From 12-FULL-44-12b sp964364225 (GTDB lineage: Bacteria; Patescibacteriota; Minisyncoccia; Phycocordibacterales; Zambryskibacteraceae), in NCBI GenBank assembly GCA_964364225.1, contig CAYIKP010000007.1, positions 1 to 43,091 on the forward strand: a stretch of DNA of 43,091 bases, read 5' to 3'. The translations under genes were made by a program, and so were the position numbers. This document shows, piece after piece, positions 26,113 to 33,069 of this stretch (the stretch's first letter is position 1; each line of letters begins with the position of its first letter). The notes beneath the pieces were generated by a model. That model searched no databases. It was not told the origin of the DNA and was given only the letters and a program-made list of their open reading frames with translations.

Positions 26113-26184
26113 TGACCCTACAGAGAATCGAACTCTGATTCCAGCCTTGAAAAGGCTGTGTCCTAACCGTTAGACGATAGGGCC
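26113..26184 (-). tRNA. tRNA-Glu (UUC)
   Basis: Minus strand: acceptor GGCCCTA/TAGGGTC, D arm TCGTCTAACGGTTAGGAC, anticodon stem CAGCC/GGCTG with loop TTTTCAA, T arm CAGAG-TTCGATT-CTCTG. No encoded CCA; the ATG of the next gene follows after CAG. Confidence 0.96.
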
Positions 26185-26244
26185 CCTACAAAGCAAGAAT
26201 ATACCATTTTTAGGCTAAAATGCTAGGATAATTGGGCTTTTGAT

Positions 26245-26331
26245 GGAGAGGTGGCTGAGTGGTTGAAGGCACCGGTTTCGAAAACCGGCATAGGGGAAAC
26301 CTTATCGAGAGTTCAAATCTCTCCCTCTCCG
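26245..26331 (+). tRNA. tRNA-Ser (CGA)
   Basis: Acceptor GGAGAGG/CCTCTCC, long variable arm (CATAGGGGAAACCTTATC), anticodon stem CCGGT/ACCGG with loop TTCGAAA, T arm GAGAG-TTCAAAT-CTCTC, discriminator G as usual for serine. Its last 18 bases plus the next two are repeated at 26478-26497. Confidence 0.95.
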
Positions 26332-26333
26332 CA
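26314..26333 (+). repeat. Direct repeat at the tRNA-Ser 3' end, left copy
   Basis: CAAATCTCTCCCTCTCCGCA, overlapping the T arm and acceptor of tRNA-Ser. The identical 20-mer lies 164 bases downstream, the arrangement left by an element integrating at a tRNA 3' end. Confidence 0.85.
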
Positions 26334-26477
26334 CGCAATATTTAAATACATAATTTTTTGTATTTCAATATTGCGAGGACGAGATTTGAAAGACGGACTG
26401 AGCGAAGCGAAGGAGTCCGGGCAGGAGCCACACAATATTTTTGCGAGAATACCAAAAATATTGATGTGAGCTGACGC
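26334..26477. other. Hairpin-rich segment between tRNA-Ser direct repeats
   Basis: No gene. Three stems: GCAATATT...AATATTGC (26335-26374), CGGACT...AGTCCG around GAGCGAAGCGAAG (26385-26410), and ACAATATTTTTG...CAAAAATATTGATGT (26430-26467). The middle stem resembles short palindromic motifs inserted in trxB. It may be a small remnant element. Confidence 0.55.
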
Positions 26478-26497
26478 CAAATCTCTCCCTCTCCGCA
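26478..26497 (+). repeat. Direct repeat of the tRNA-Ser 3' end, right copy
   Basis: Exact copy of 26314-26333, ending three bases before the TATAAT box of the NUDIX gene. Confidence 0.85.
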
Positions 26498-26499
26498 GG

Positions 26500-26505
26500 T
26501 ATAAT
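26500..26505 (+). promoter_or_regulatory. -10 box of the NUDIX gene
   Basis: TATAAT, with six bases to the ATG at 26512, so the predicted transcript starts at or next to the start codon (leaderless). No convincing -35 box. Confidence 0.6.
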
Positions 26506-26511
26506 TATTTT

Positions 26512-26991
26512 ATGAAAAATACCACACATATTTTTTTGGTAAAAAAGTCAGGAGATAAAATTGTGGAAATTTGTCTTGCGATGAAAAAGAGGGGTTTTGG
26601 TGTGGGAAGGTGGAATGCGGTTGGCGGTAAAGTTATGGAAGGGGAATCTATTGAAGAAGGTGCGTTACGCGAAGCGCAAGAAGAAATTGGAGTGTTGGCA
26701 AAGAATATTTCAAAGGTAGCCGAACATTCATTTAATTTTCCGCATAAGCCCGACTGGAACCAAACAGTTCACACTTTCGTTTCAATTGAATGGGAAGGAG
26801 AGCCAACAGAAAGCGAAGAAATGAATCCAAAATGGTTTGCCGTTTCAGACATTCCATATTCTGAAATGTGGCCAGATGATATATTTTGGTTGCCGCACAT
26901 AATTGAAGGAAAACTTTTAAAAACAAAATTTGTATTTGGAGAAAATGATTTACTTTTGGAAAAACAGGTAGATATAGTTGATTTGTTATAA
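26512..26991 (+). CDS. NUDIX hydrolase, MTH1-like
   Basis: 159 residues. The Nudix box is complete at 39-61: G39, E45, then R53-E54 and E57-E58 with G60 (GGKVMEGE...REAQEEIGV). The preceding KKRGFGVGRWNAVGGK closely resembles human MTH1 (NUDT1), which clears 8-oxo-dGTP and other oxidised purine nucleotides; WFAVSDIPYSEMWPDD also fits the MTH1 pocket. This makes a nucleotide-pool sanitiser the best guess; related activities cannot be excluded. The gene lies between tRNA-Ser and tRNA-Val, the latter ten bases after its stop codon, and appears to be read from a leaderless promoter. Confidence 0.9.
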   Translation: MKNTTHIFLVKKSGDKIVEICLAMKKRGFGVGRWNAVGGKVMEGESIEEGALREAQEEIGVLAKNISKVAEHSFNFPHKPDWNQTVHTFVSIEWEGEPTESEEMNPKWFAVSDIPYSEMWPDDIFWLPHIIEGKLLKTKFVFGENDLLLEKQVDIVDLL

Positions 26992-27001
26992 TTAAATAAA
27001 T

Positions 27002-27074
27002 GCGCGGTTAGCTCAGTTGGTAGAGCGCTTCATTGACGTTGAAGATGTCACAGGTTCGAATCCTGTATCGCGCA
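27002..27074 (+). tRNA. tRNA-Val (GAC)
   Basis: Acceptor GCGCGGT/ATCGCGC, D arm TAGCTCAGTTGGTAGAGC, anticodon stem CTTCA/TGAAG with loop TTGACGT, T arm ACAGG-TTCGAAT-CCTGT. CCA not encoded. Confidence 0.96.
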
Positions 27075-27187
27075 CAAGCAAACTGCTTTACAATAAAAAA
27101 ATAAGTAATGTTTAAAGTGTAAAGCCGTCTTATATATTAGAACTAGATTGCCTATAATAGTAAGCATCTGGCAATGCTCTTTAAGTA

Positions 27188-27216
27188 TTGCAAGCACCTA
27201 AAAAGTGTGATACAAT
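27188..27216 (+). promoter_or_regulatory. Promoter of the secreted orphan gene
   Basis: TTGCAA (27188-27193), a 17-base spacer and TACAAT (27211-27216), with AAGGAGGG (27261-27268) as ribosome binding site. It is one of few loci here with recognisable -35, -10 and Shine-Dalgarno elements together. Confidence 0.6.
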
Positions 27217-27274
27217 ACTGGTAGAAGTTATTTTCAAGCGTTTCAACTCACAAGCCCCATAAGGAGGGCTCAAC

Positions 27275-28075
27275 ATGTTCCGCAAGCTGTTGTTTTTCAT
27301 CGCTATCATGCTACCTGCGCCTTCTTTGGCGCAGGTAGACACGGTGGCAGAGCGTGGGAGAGCCTTCATTCACAAGGAGCTCCCCAAGGATGCTCTCATC
27401 AAGGCATTGGCCGACAATGATCGGTCTGTGCTTCGAGCGACTCCCAAGCAGTTTATGGAGGCCGTCTGGCTCGGTTCAGGGATGTCGTTCAAGTCTACGA
27501 ATGATTTCGTGGCTTGGCTCGCATCCCTTGAAGTCGTCCCATGTGGAAACAAGAATGTCTCCATGGGGCGCATCATGGAGCCGTCTGGCAAGCTTTCCAT
27601 GAACTATCTGCGAGTTTACCGGAAGGGCGAAATGTGTCTCCGAGATAACAACTCGGGGCTCATGATTCTTTCGCTTTTGTGCGGAAATCCAGTCAACAAC
27701 TCGATGCAGATGTTGGCGGATAGGCGCACTACGAGTGATACCACAGAAAAAGCGAAAGCTCAGGTGGTAAGGGTTGGTCCAGACTCCGTAAAGGTCTATG
27801 GCCGAGTGGAGCTTTTCCTAGGGGACACAGCCCTTCGAAATGCGATTTTGCGGGCATCATTGTCTGAAAAGATAAAGGTTCCCGAGATCCCCAAGCCAAG
27901 TGTAAAGAAGAGCAACAAGGGCTGGTGGATTGCCGGTGGCATTGTTGTCACAGCTCTTGCTGGTTGGGCCATTTGGGACAACAATCACGAGCGAGATATC
28001 AACGTATGCGTTTACTGCGGAGAAACCGCCACCCAAGGGCCGAAACTTGGTCCGAATGGGTTGCGAAGTCCGTAG
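27275..28075 (+). CDS. Secreted or membrane-anchored protein of unknown function
   Basis: 266 residues. A typical signal peptide (MFRKLLFFIAIMLPAPSLA, cleavage probably before QVD) is followed by a soluble region of about 200 residues containing three spaced cysteines (VPCGN, EMCLRD, LLCGN). One membrane span (WWIAGGIVVTALAGWAIW, about 226-243) precedes a short tail with CVYC. I recognise no family. Codons are richer in GC than in neighbouring genes, and the gene has a strong Shine-Dalgarno sequence, its own promoter and its own terminator, like the EamA gene. It lies downstream of tRNA-Val. Probably acquired; function unknown. Confidence 0.75.
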   Translation: MFRKLLFFIAIMLPAPSLAQVDTVAERGRAFIHKELPKDALIKALADNDRSVLRATPKQFMEAVWLGSGMSFKSTNDFVAWLASLEVVPCGNKNVSMGRIMEPSGKLSMNYLRVYRKGEMCLRDNNSGLMILSLLCGNPVNNSMQMLADRRTTSDTTEKAKAQVVRVGPDSVKVYGRVELFLGDTALRNAILRASLSEKIKVPEIPKPSVKKSNKGWWIAGGIVVTALAGWAIWDNNHERDINVCVYCGETATQGPKLGPNGLRSP

Positions 28076-28087
28076 GGAATGCTAAAC

Positions 28088-28120
28088 AAAGTGCGCGACT
28101 CGATATGAGTCGCGCACTTT
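28088..28120. terminator. Terminator between the secreted orphan and trxB
   Basis: AAAGTGCGCGACTC, loop GATAT, and a perfect 14-bp complement followed by T. Convergent position; it can serve both genes. Confidence 0.9.
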
Positions 28121-28129
28121 TACTTTTAT

Positions 28130-29155
28130 CTATATTTTATTTCCACCAGCTCGCAAATACATATAAATATCATCTAGCGCTTTAACTGCATATCCAGCAG
28201 CAATATTATTTTGGTGATGCAAAACATCAGTATTATCTCCAGCAGACCAAACTCCTTTCAATGAGGTTTTTTGTGTGCGATGGTCAATTCTAATTTGTTT
28301 ATATTCATTCATTTCAACCAGCCCTTCTAATAGTTTAGTGTTTGGAATCAATCCAATTTCAACAAAAATTCCTTCTGTTGGTACTTCGGTAATTTCATTT
28401 GTTTTAACATCTTTATAAACAAGAGAGCTTACAAACCCGCCTCGCGTCGACGAGCCGTCGCGAGTCGAGGCGGGCTTATCGCCCTTAACTTCTACTGGCT
28501 CTGCATTTAATATCACCTTGAAATTTGGGTTTTTTGAAACCGACTCTACTGTCATTTCATCTGCCTTCAATCTATCACTGCGCTGTATGAGGGTAACAGA
28601 GGGACAATAAGCAAGTAATTGTGCGGAGGTTTCAAAGCCCGCATTTCCTCCACCAATCACAACAACATTTTTTCCTGAAAATAGGGGACCATCACAAGAT
28701 GCGCAATATACGATTCCTTTATTTTCAAATAGAGACGCACCGGGGATTTCTAATTTTCTTCTGGTTGAGCCAGTTGTAAAAAGAATTGTTTTTGAATTAA
28801 ATTTTTGTTCTCCAACACTTATTTCAAATCCTTCGTCGCTTCGCTCCTCAGGCCGTTCGGTTCTGAGAGCCTCAGTCTCGATGAGACCTATGGCCCGTTT
28901 TATTGAATCAGCTCTTTTGCCGATTTTTAAATCGACATATTCTCCCGCATATTCGCGCAAATGTTTTTCTAAAGATTCGCCAAAAGCACTACCAGAAATA
29001 TGGGGCGTGCCTATCCAGTTCTGAATATCTGTTGAATCATAGCTTTGTCCACCAAATGATTCAGTTATAAAGACTGTCTTTAGTTTTTTTCGTGCCGCAT
29101 AAACTGCAGCAGATACTCCTGCGGGGCCCCCGCCTATAATTGCTAGTTCATACAT
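28130..29155 (-). CDS. trxB: Thioredoxin reductase-like flavoprotein
   Basis: 341 residues from the ATG at 29155; 39 more codons are open upstream but run back through the ftsZ terminator. FAD-binding ELAIIGGGPAGVSAAVYAAR (3-22), redox pair C151-A-S-C154 in VYCASCDGPLFSG, NAD(P)-binding VVVIGGGNAGFE, and the closing FAD motif GVWSAGDNTD. It would use NAD(P)H to reduce a thioredoxin or glutaredoxin-like partner. Two in-frame palindromic inserts add RPEERSDEG (about 101-109) and PASTRDGSSTRGG (about 228-240), both in surface regions between motifs. The symbol is by family; the partner is not shown. Confidence 0.9.
   Translation of the reverse strand: MYELAIIGGGPAGVSAAVYAARKKLKTVFITESFGGQSYDSTDIQNWIGTPHISGSAFGESLEKHLREYAGEYVDLKIGKRADSIKRAIGLIETEALRTERPEERSDEGFEISVGEQKFNSKTILFTTGSTRRKLEIPGASLFENKGIVYCASCDGPLFSGKNVVVIGGGNAGFETSAQLLAYCPSVTLIQRSDRLKADEMTVESVSKNPNFKVILNAEPVEVKGDKPASTRDGSSTRGGFVSSLVYKDVKTNEITEVPTEGIFVEIGLIPNTKLLEGLVEMNEYKQIRIDHRTQKTSLKGVWSAGDNTDVLHHQNNIAAGYAVKALDDIYMYLRAGGNKI
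28436..28474. repeat. In-frame palindromic element in trxB
   Basis: A 39-base GC-rich palindrome: CCCGCCTCG (28436-28444) pairs with CGAGGCGGG (28466-28474), and CTCGCG pairs with CGCGAG inside. Thirteen codons long, it keeps the frame and encodes PASTRDGSSTRGG. Its composition is unlike the surrounding gene. Confidence 0.8.
28829..28852. repeat. Second interspersed motif in trxB
   Basis: On the coding strand CCTGAGGAGCGAAGCGACGA, then AGGA, encoding PEERSDEG. Its GGAGCGAAGCGA part is close to the stem-loop at 26385-26410. Confidence 0.6.
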
Positions 29156-29185
29156 AAGTAAAAGAAGAATAACAAATAATGCCTC

Positions 29186-29227
29186 AAAACAAAAACTACC
29201 TGCCGATTGGCAGGTAGTTTTTGTTTT
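29186..29227. terminator. ftsZ terminator
   Basis: A perfect 19-bp stem (AAAACAAAAACTACCTGCC with its complement) around GATT, reaching the first base of the ftsZ stop codon. It separates ftsZ from trxB on the minus strand. Confidence 0.9.
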
Positions 29228-30396
29228 TACTTTAGACGAGAGCGTCTTAAAAATGAAGGCACAGCACCCCAATCATCATCCTCTTCTTCATCCTTAGCAG
29301 GAGTTGGTTCAGGTTTCTTTATTTCCTTTTTCTCTTCTTTTACTGGCTCTGTTTTTTTCTCTTCTTTTGGTTTTATGATTTCCACTCCTCCAAATATTTT
29401 TCCTTTTTCTTCAGTTCCAAATAAGCCCTTCTTCACTACGCCTTCTGGAAAGCCCGAAGCTATGACGGTGATCTTAATTTCGTTTTTCTTTAGTTTTTCA
29501 TCGCGAACAGTTCCAAAAATAATTTTTGCGTTTGGATCAACTGATTCTGTGATAACTTTTGCAGCCTCCTGAATTTCAAACATAGTTAAATCATCGCCAC
29601 CTGAAATTGAGAATAACACTCCTTTTGCTCCTGCAATTGAAACTTCAAGAAGAGGAGAGTTGATGGCAAGTCTTGCAGCTTCCACTGCTCTTCCTTCACC
29701 ATTTGCTTGGCCAATGCCCATTAATGCTGGGCCTGCGTCTTGCAAGATTGCCTTGATGTCTGCGAAGTCAATGTTAATTATTCCAGGAGTTGTGATGAGG
29801 TCGGAGATTCCTTCTACTGCTTGTTTCAAAATGTTGTCACACATTGCGAATGCACCTTTTGCAGTTGTATCTTTTCCAACAGTTGAAAGAAGTCTGTCGT
29901 TTGGAATTACGATTAATGCATCTACTGCCTCACGAAGCTCTTCTAAACCAGCTTCTGCAATTCTCATTCTTTGAATTCCTTCAAATGAAAATGGTTTTGT
30001 AACAATTCCAACAGTTAGGCACCCTCCCTCACGAGCGATTTTAGAAATTAGGGGAGCTGCACCCGTTCCTGTACCACCGCCCATACCACAAGCAATGAAA
30101 ACCATGTCTGCACCCTTTATTGACTCTTGAACTTCTTCTTTGGTTTCATCTACTGCCTTTTTTCCAAGCTCTGGATCCATTCCAGTGCCTAAGCCACGAG
30201 TGAGATTTTTACCAATGTGGATTTTCTTTTTTGCTAACGAGTTATGAAGATCTTGTGCGTCTGTGTTTACAGCAATAAAATCAACCCCCTTAACTTTGGA
30301 GTTAACCATGTGGTTCAAAGTATTTTTTCCTGAACCTCCAACACCAATGACCTTTATGCGTGCAAACGATTCTACTTCTGGCTTAATCTGTGGCAT
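29227..30396 (-). CDS. ftsZ: Cell division GTPase FtsZ
   Basis: 389 residues. Tubulin-like GTPase that forms the division ring. KVIGVGGSGKNTLNHM (15-30), NTDAQDL, and the tubulin signature GGGTGTG (106-112) bind GTP; NIDFADIKAIL carries the T7 loop for catalysis in the next subunit. A charged linker (KPKEEKKTEPVKEEKKEIKK) leads to the C-terminal peptide DDDWGAVPSFLRR, which would bind FtsA, encoded at 31216-32400. It is transcribed alone, since a histidine phosphatase gene runs divergently upstream and a terminator overlaps its stop codon. Confidence 0.97.
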   Translation of the reverse strand: MPQIKPEVESFARIKVIGVGGSGKNTLNHMVNSKVKGVDFIAVNTDAQDLHNSLAKKKIHIGKNLTRGLGTGMDPELGKKAVDETKEEVQESIKGADMVFIACGMGGGTGTGAAPLISKIAREGGCLTVGIVTKPFSFEGIQRMRIAEAGLEELREAVDALIVIPNDRLLSTVGKDTTAKGAFAMCDNILKQAVEGISDLITTPGIINIDFADIKAILQDAGPALMGIGQANGEGRAVEAARLAINSPLLEVSIAGAKGVLFSISGGDDLTMFEIQEAAKVITESVDPNAKIIFGTVRDEKLKKNEIKITVIASGFPEGVVKKGLFGTEEKGKIFGGVEIIKPKEEKKTEPVKEEKKEIKKPEPTPAKDEEEDDDWGAVPSFLRRSRLK

Positions 30397-30518
30397 ATTA
30401 TTAATTTGTATTTTATGGCTTTAAATAAGGCTAAATTTAGCAGTTGTCGTTTTAGTATTTTTCTATTTTCCGACAATTGTGCGCCTATACTACTCGCCAG
30501 AAACCAGCTTGCAATATC

Positions 30519-30547
30519 TTGATATAAAGACTGTTATGTGCTTTAAT
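30519..30547 (+). promoter_or_regulatory. Promoter of the histidine phosphatase gene
   Basis: TTGATA (30519-30524), 17 bases, TTTAAT (30542-30547), with a TG one base before the -10 box. AGGAG (30582-30586) is the ribosome binding site and supports the TTG start at 30594. Confidence 0.5.
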
Positions 30548-30593
30548 AGATTACAGAAGTACCAACTTAAACCGAGACAACAGGAGCTCGAAC

Positions 30594-31067
30594 TTGATTA
30601 AGAGAGTCTTGCTGGTTCGTCATGGTCACTACATGGGTGAAAATTTGAGCGAGCTTGGGAAGGGGCAAGTTCAAATGCTTGCTCGAGCGTTGGACTGGAA
30701 GCTTGAACAACACAGGGGAAAGATTTCAATAATCTCTTCGCCAACTGTACGAGCCAAGGAGACGGCAGAGATCATTGAACGAGCCCTTGAAACAAATCGT
30801 TTGGAATTTCGTGAAGAAATTTCAGACTCTTATGGAAGTCTTGCAATCAGTAAGAACTCCCAGAAGATATATCAGGAACTACTTGATGATATGGGAGACA
30901 CTGAAATCGTTATTATCGTTACTCATCTTCCTTTTGTCGAAGAGTTTGCACGACTTTTTACCAAAGAGTTTGGTCGTCTTGATGTTAAACTGGATATTAG
31001 TTATGCATCAGCGACTATGTGTTATCGTGAACAGAAATTCATCCGATTGTTCCACTCTGGTCAGTAA
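30594..31067 (+). CDS. Histidine phosphatase (phosphoglycerate mutase-like) family protein
   Basis: 157 residues from a TTG start, chosen because AGGAG lies seven bases upstream. The catalytic R9-H10-G11 in LLVRHGHYM and the second histidine H111 in IVTHLPF are present, and SSPTVRAKETAEII supplies the expected arginine. Size and simplicity resemble SixA-type phosphohistidine phosphatases more than glycolytic mutases, but the substrate is open. Divergent from ftsZ. With its Shine-Dalgarno sequence, more GC-rich codons and own terminator it belongs with the other distinct single-gene units. Confidence 0.85.
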   Translation: MIKRVLLVRHGHYMGENLSELGKGQVQMLARALDWKLEQHRGKISIISSPTVRAKETAEIIERALETNRLEFREEISDSYGSLAISKNSQKIYQELLDDMGDTEIVIIVTHLPFVEEFARLFTKEFGRLDVKLDISYASATMCYREQKFIRLFHSGQ

Positions 31068-31076
31068 GTGCCTATT

Positions 31077-31107
31077 AAATCCGCACCCAAGCTTTGGGTG
31101 CGGATTT
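31077..31107 (+). terminator. Terminator of the histidine phosphatase gene
   Basis: AAATCCGCACCCAA, loop GCT, a perfect complement, then CTTTT. Confidence 0.9.
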
Positions 31108-31142
31108 CTTTTGTATTTATAATTTTTCAAATTAGTACTTTA

Positions 31143-31212
31143 AGCGAGGGTTTGGTTTCGAAAAGCATTGGTGGCCTTGCGACGCTCGCTTTTTGAAACC
31201 AAACCCGAGCGA
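31143..31212 (+). repeat. Hairpin repeat family, copy B (phosphatase/ftsA)
   Basis: AGCGAGGG, stem GGGTTTGGTTTC (31148-31159) with its complement at 31195-31206, inner AAAAGC/GCTTTT, core GCATTGGTGGCCTT...CGCTCGC at 31165-31189, end CCCGAGCGA. It ends three bases from the ftsA stop codon. Confidence 0.85.
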
Positions 31213-31215
31213 TTC

Positions 31216-32400
31216 TTATGGCATGAATTTGGAAAACCAACTCTTTGCAACCTTTTGTATTCCACTAGATTTTTTAAACATTCCAGAAAGAGAAACTATT
31301 GATGTAGGCATATTATTTTCTAATTCAAGTCCAACAAAACAAAGCCCATATGCGACTGCCCAAGTAGAATCGCGAAGAGTTTTTTCACGATTTCCAATTT
31401 CAATATGCGCTATGCGAGAGGGAAGACGAAGGGCGGCTTTTCCAAAATCTTCAATGGTGGCAATTCCGGCTCCTCCTCCTGTGATAATAATTCCTGCGGG
31501 CAAAAGCTGAGAACGCCCTATCTTTTTTAAATGTGCTTCTATTAAATCAAATATGTCAGAAAGACGGGAAGAAATAATGTCATCCAATTTTTTCTTTGGA
31601 TAATCGGCATTTAAAAGGCCTCCGCGCTTTAGCATCTCTGCTTCTTCAAGTGGTATTTTCATTCCGAGAGCAATGTCGTGAGTAATGTTTGTAGATCCTA
31701 TAGGGAAAACTTCCAGAGAAATAGGAATGCTGTTTTCAAAGACAGAAATAGAAACTGTTTCAGAACCTATGTTTGCCAAAACACAGCCTGCGATTTTTTG
31801 AGATTTGGTTAGTGTTACAAAACTTGCCGCAATTGGCGCTGCGTAAACATCTAAAATTTCTATTCCTGCTTCAGCAAGAGCATCAACTAAATCTCTTACA
31901 TGGCTTTCAAGGCAAGTTATGAAGAGCGCTTTTACAGAAAGCTCACCGCCCTGCATGCCCAAAGCCTTTCCAAAGACTGGTTTTTTATCTACCAAATATT
32001 CAATTGGAATTCCAGAAATTATTTTTCTGTTTTGTAGTTCTCCTTTTGGAATCATTTCTTCTGCAGACTGCAAAACATCTTCTAAGTCGTCCTCAAAAAT
32101 TTCGTTGTCTTGGCGAGCAATTGGGATAGTGCCTTTAGAAATTATCCCCGATAAGCCAATACCCCCGATTGAAACAAAAGCAGAATTAATTTTTACACCC
32201 GATTGTCTTTCGGCGGCCTCTTTTGCAAGGCGCACAGTGCGAGCTACCTCTGGAATATTTACCACATAGCCATGGCGAAGGCCCTTAGATTCCACACAAC
32301 CTGTACCCAAAATAACAGGGGCTTGTTGCCCCTTTTCGGCCACGACGATTTTTACCTGAAATGTTCCTACGTCAATTCCTACTGATATTTTTCTTGCCAT
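31216..32400 (-). CDS. ftsA: Cell division protein FtsA
   Basis: 394 residues of the actin-like ASKHA fold: VGIDVGTFQVKIVVAE (phosphate 1), the 1C domain with AFVSIGGIGLSGIISKG, ANIGSETVSISVFE (phosphate 2), and GIIITGGGAGI (adenosine). A short amphipathic C-terminus (VAKSWFSKFMP) fits the membrane-targeting helix. FtsA tethers FtsZ filaments to the membrane. Its first 29 bases overlap ybeY, so it is the last gene of rpsU-ybeY-ftsA. ftsZ is close but in a separate unit, unlike the common ftsA-ftsZ order. Confidence 0.94.
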   Translation of the reverse strand: MARKISVGIDVGTFQVKIVVAEKGQQAPVILGTGCVESKGLRHGYVVNIPEVARTVRLAKEAAERQSGVKINSAFVSIGGIGLSGIISKGTIPIARQDNEIFEDDLEDVLQSAEEMIPKGELQNRKIISGIPIEYLVDKKPVFGKALGMQGGELSVKALFITCLESHVRDLVDALAEAGIEILDVYAAPIAASFVTLTKSQKIAGCVLANIGSETVSISVFENSIPISLEVFPIGSTNITHDIALGMKIPLEEAEMLKRGGLLNADYPKKKLDDIISSRLSDIFDLIEAHLKKIGRSQLLPAGIIITGGGAGIATIEDFGKAALRLPSRIAHIEIGNREKTLRDSTWAVAYGLCFVGLELENNMPTSIVSLSGMFKKSSGIQKVAKSWFSKFMP

Positions 32401-32794
32401 TGGTTTGTAAATGCAACTTTAAGTGGTTGGGCAGATCTATTTTGAACATTTTCAAAAAGCGCCTTTCCTGTGCATCCATTCTATCGCTATGTGAGTGTCC
32501 TTTCAAATGAAGAAGTGCGTGGATAAACATATAAGTAGCACAGTTTTTTGCAGATAGACCAAATTTTGGTGCATCTTTTTTTATACTTTTTGAATTTAAG
32601 AAAATCTCTCCAGAATTTTTTGAAAGAGGAAAAGAAAGAACATTAGTAGGCTTATTTTTACCTCTATATTTTTTGTTTAATTGTCTCGATAGTTTGTCGT
32701 TAGCAAAAACGACAGATAACTCATAATTTTTTGGAAGTATTGCGGAGGCAATACGAGTGAAATTTTTCTTATCTTCTACCACGCTTCTTTTCAA
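32372..32794 (-). CDS. ybeY: Endoribonuclease YbeY
   Basis: 140 residues. The zinc motif is complete: H92, H96 and H102 in FIHALLHLKGHSHSD, preceded by the NKKYRGKNKPTNVLSFPL signature. YbeY acts in 16S rRNA 3' maturation and 70S quality control. The first codon at 32794 is TTG; a GTG at 32782 is an alternative, and no ATG exists before residue 89. It overlaps rpsU by 26 bases (14 with the GTG) and ftsA by 29, indicating translational coupling. Confidence 0.93.
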   Translation of the reverse strand: MKRSVVEDKKNFTRIASAILPKNYELSVVFANDKLSRQLNKKYRGKNKPTNVLSFPLSKNSGEIFLNSKSIKKDAPKFGLSAKNCATYMFIHALLHLKGHSHSDRMDAQERRFLKMFKIDLPNHLKLHLQTNGKKNISRN

Positions 32795-33014
32795 TAACTT
32801 TACCCATTTTTAGTTGAGCTAGAATATTTTCTTTTCTTGAAATGCGCTTTAGAGTTTTCTTTCTTTTTACATTTTCAGAGCGATTTCTTTCGGAATATCT
32901 CTTCGAGCGAACACGAGAAAGCACGCCAGAGCCCTGTACTCTTTTTGTGAATCGGCGCAAAGCAGAAAGGTTGTTTTCGCTTGCTCCTCGGCTTATTTCT
33001 ACATTAACTGCCAT
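32769..33014 (-). CDS. rpsU: Ribosomal protein bS21
   Basis: 81 residues from the ATG at 33014; a GTG two codons upstream is possible. AVNVEISRGASENNLSALRRFTKRVQGSGVL is a clear bS21 start, followed by a long basic helix (RSKRYSERNRSENVKRKKTL). Binds near the anti-Shine-Dalgarno end of 16S rRNA. First gene of rpsU-ybeY-ftsA, behind a likely TTGAGC/TATAAG promoter at about 33030-33061. Confidence 0.9.
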   Translation of the reverse strand: MAVNVEISRGASENNLSALRRFTKRVQGSGVLSRVRSKRYSERNRSENVKRKKTLKRISRKENILAQLKMGKVIEKKRGRR

Positions 33015-33069
33015 AGACACGAAACTTTAGCACACTAATCTTATAGCTTCAAGTTATTACGCTCAACTA

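Noticed and set aside
28130..29272. Longer N-terminus for the thioredoxin reductase
   Set aside because: The extra 39 codons run into the ftsZ terminator and precede the conserved ELAIIGGGPAG start.
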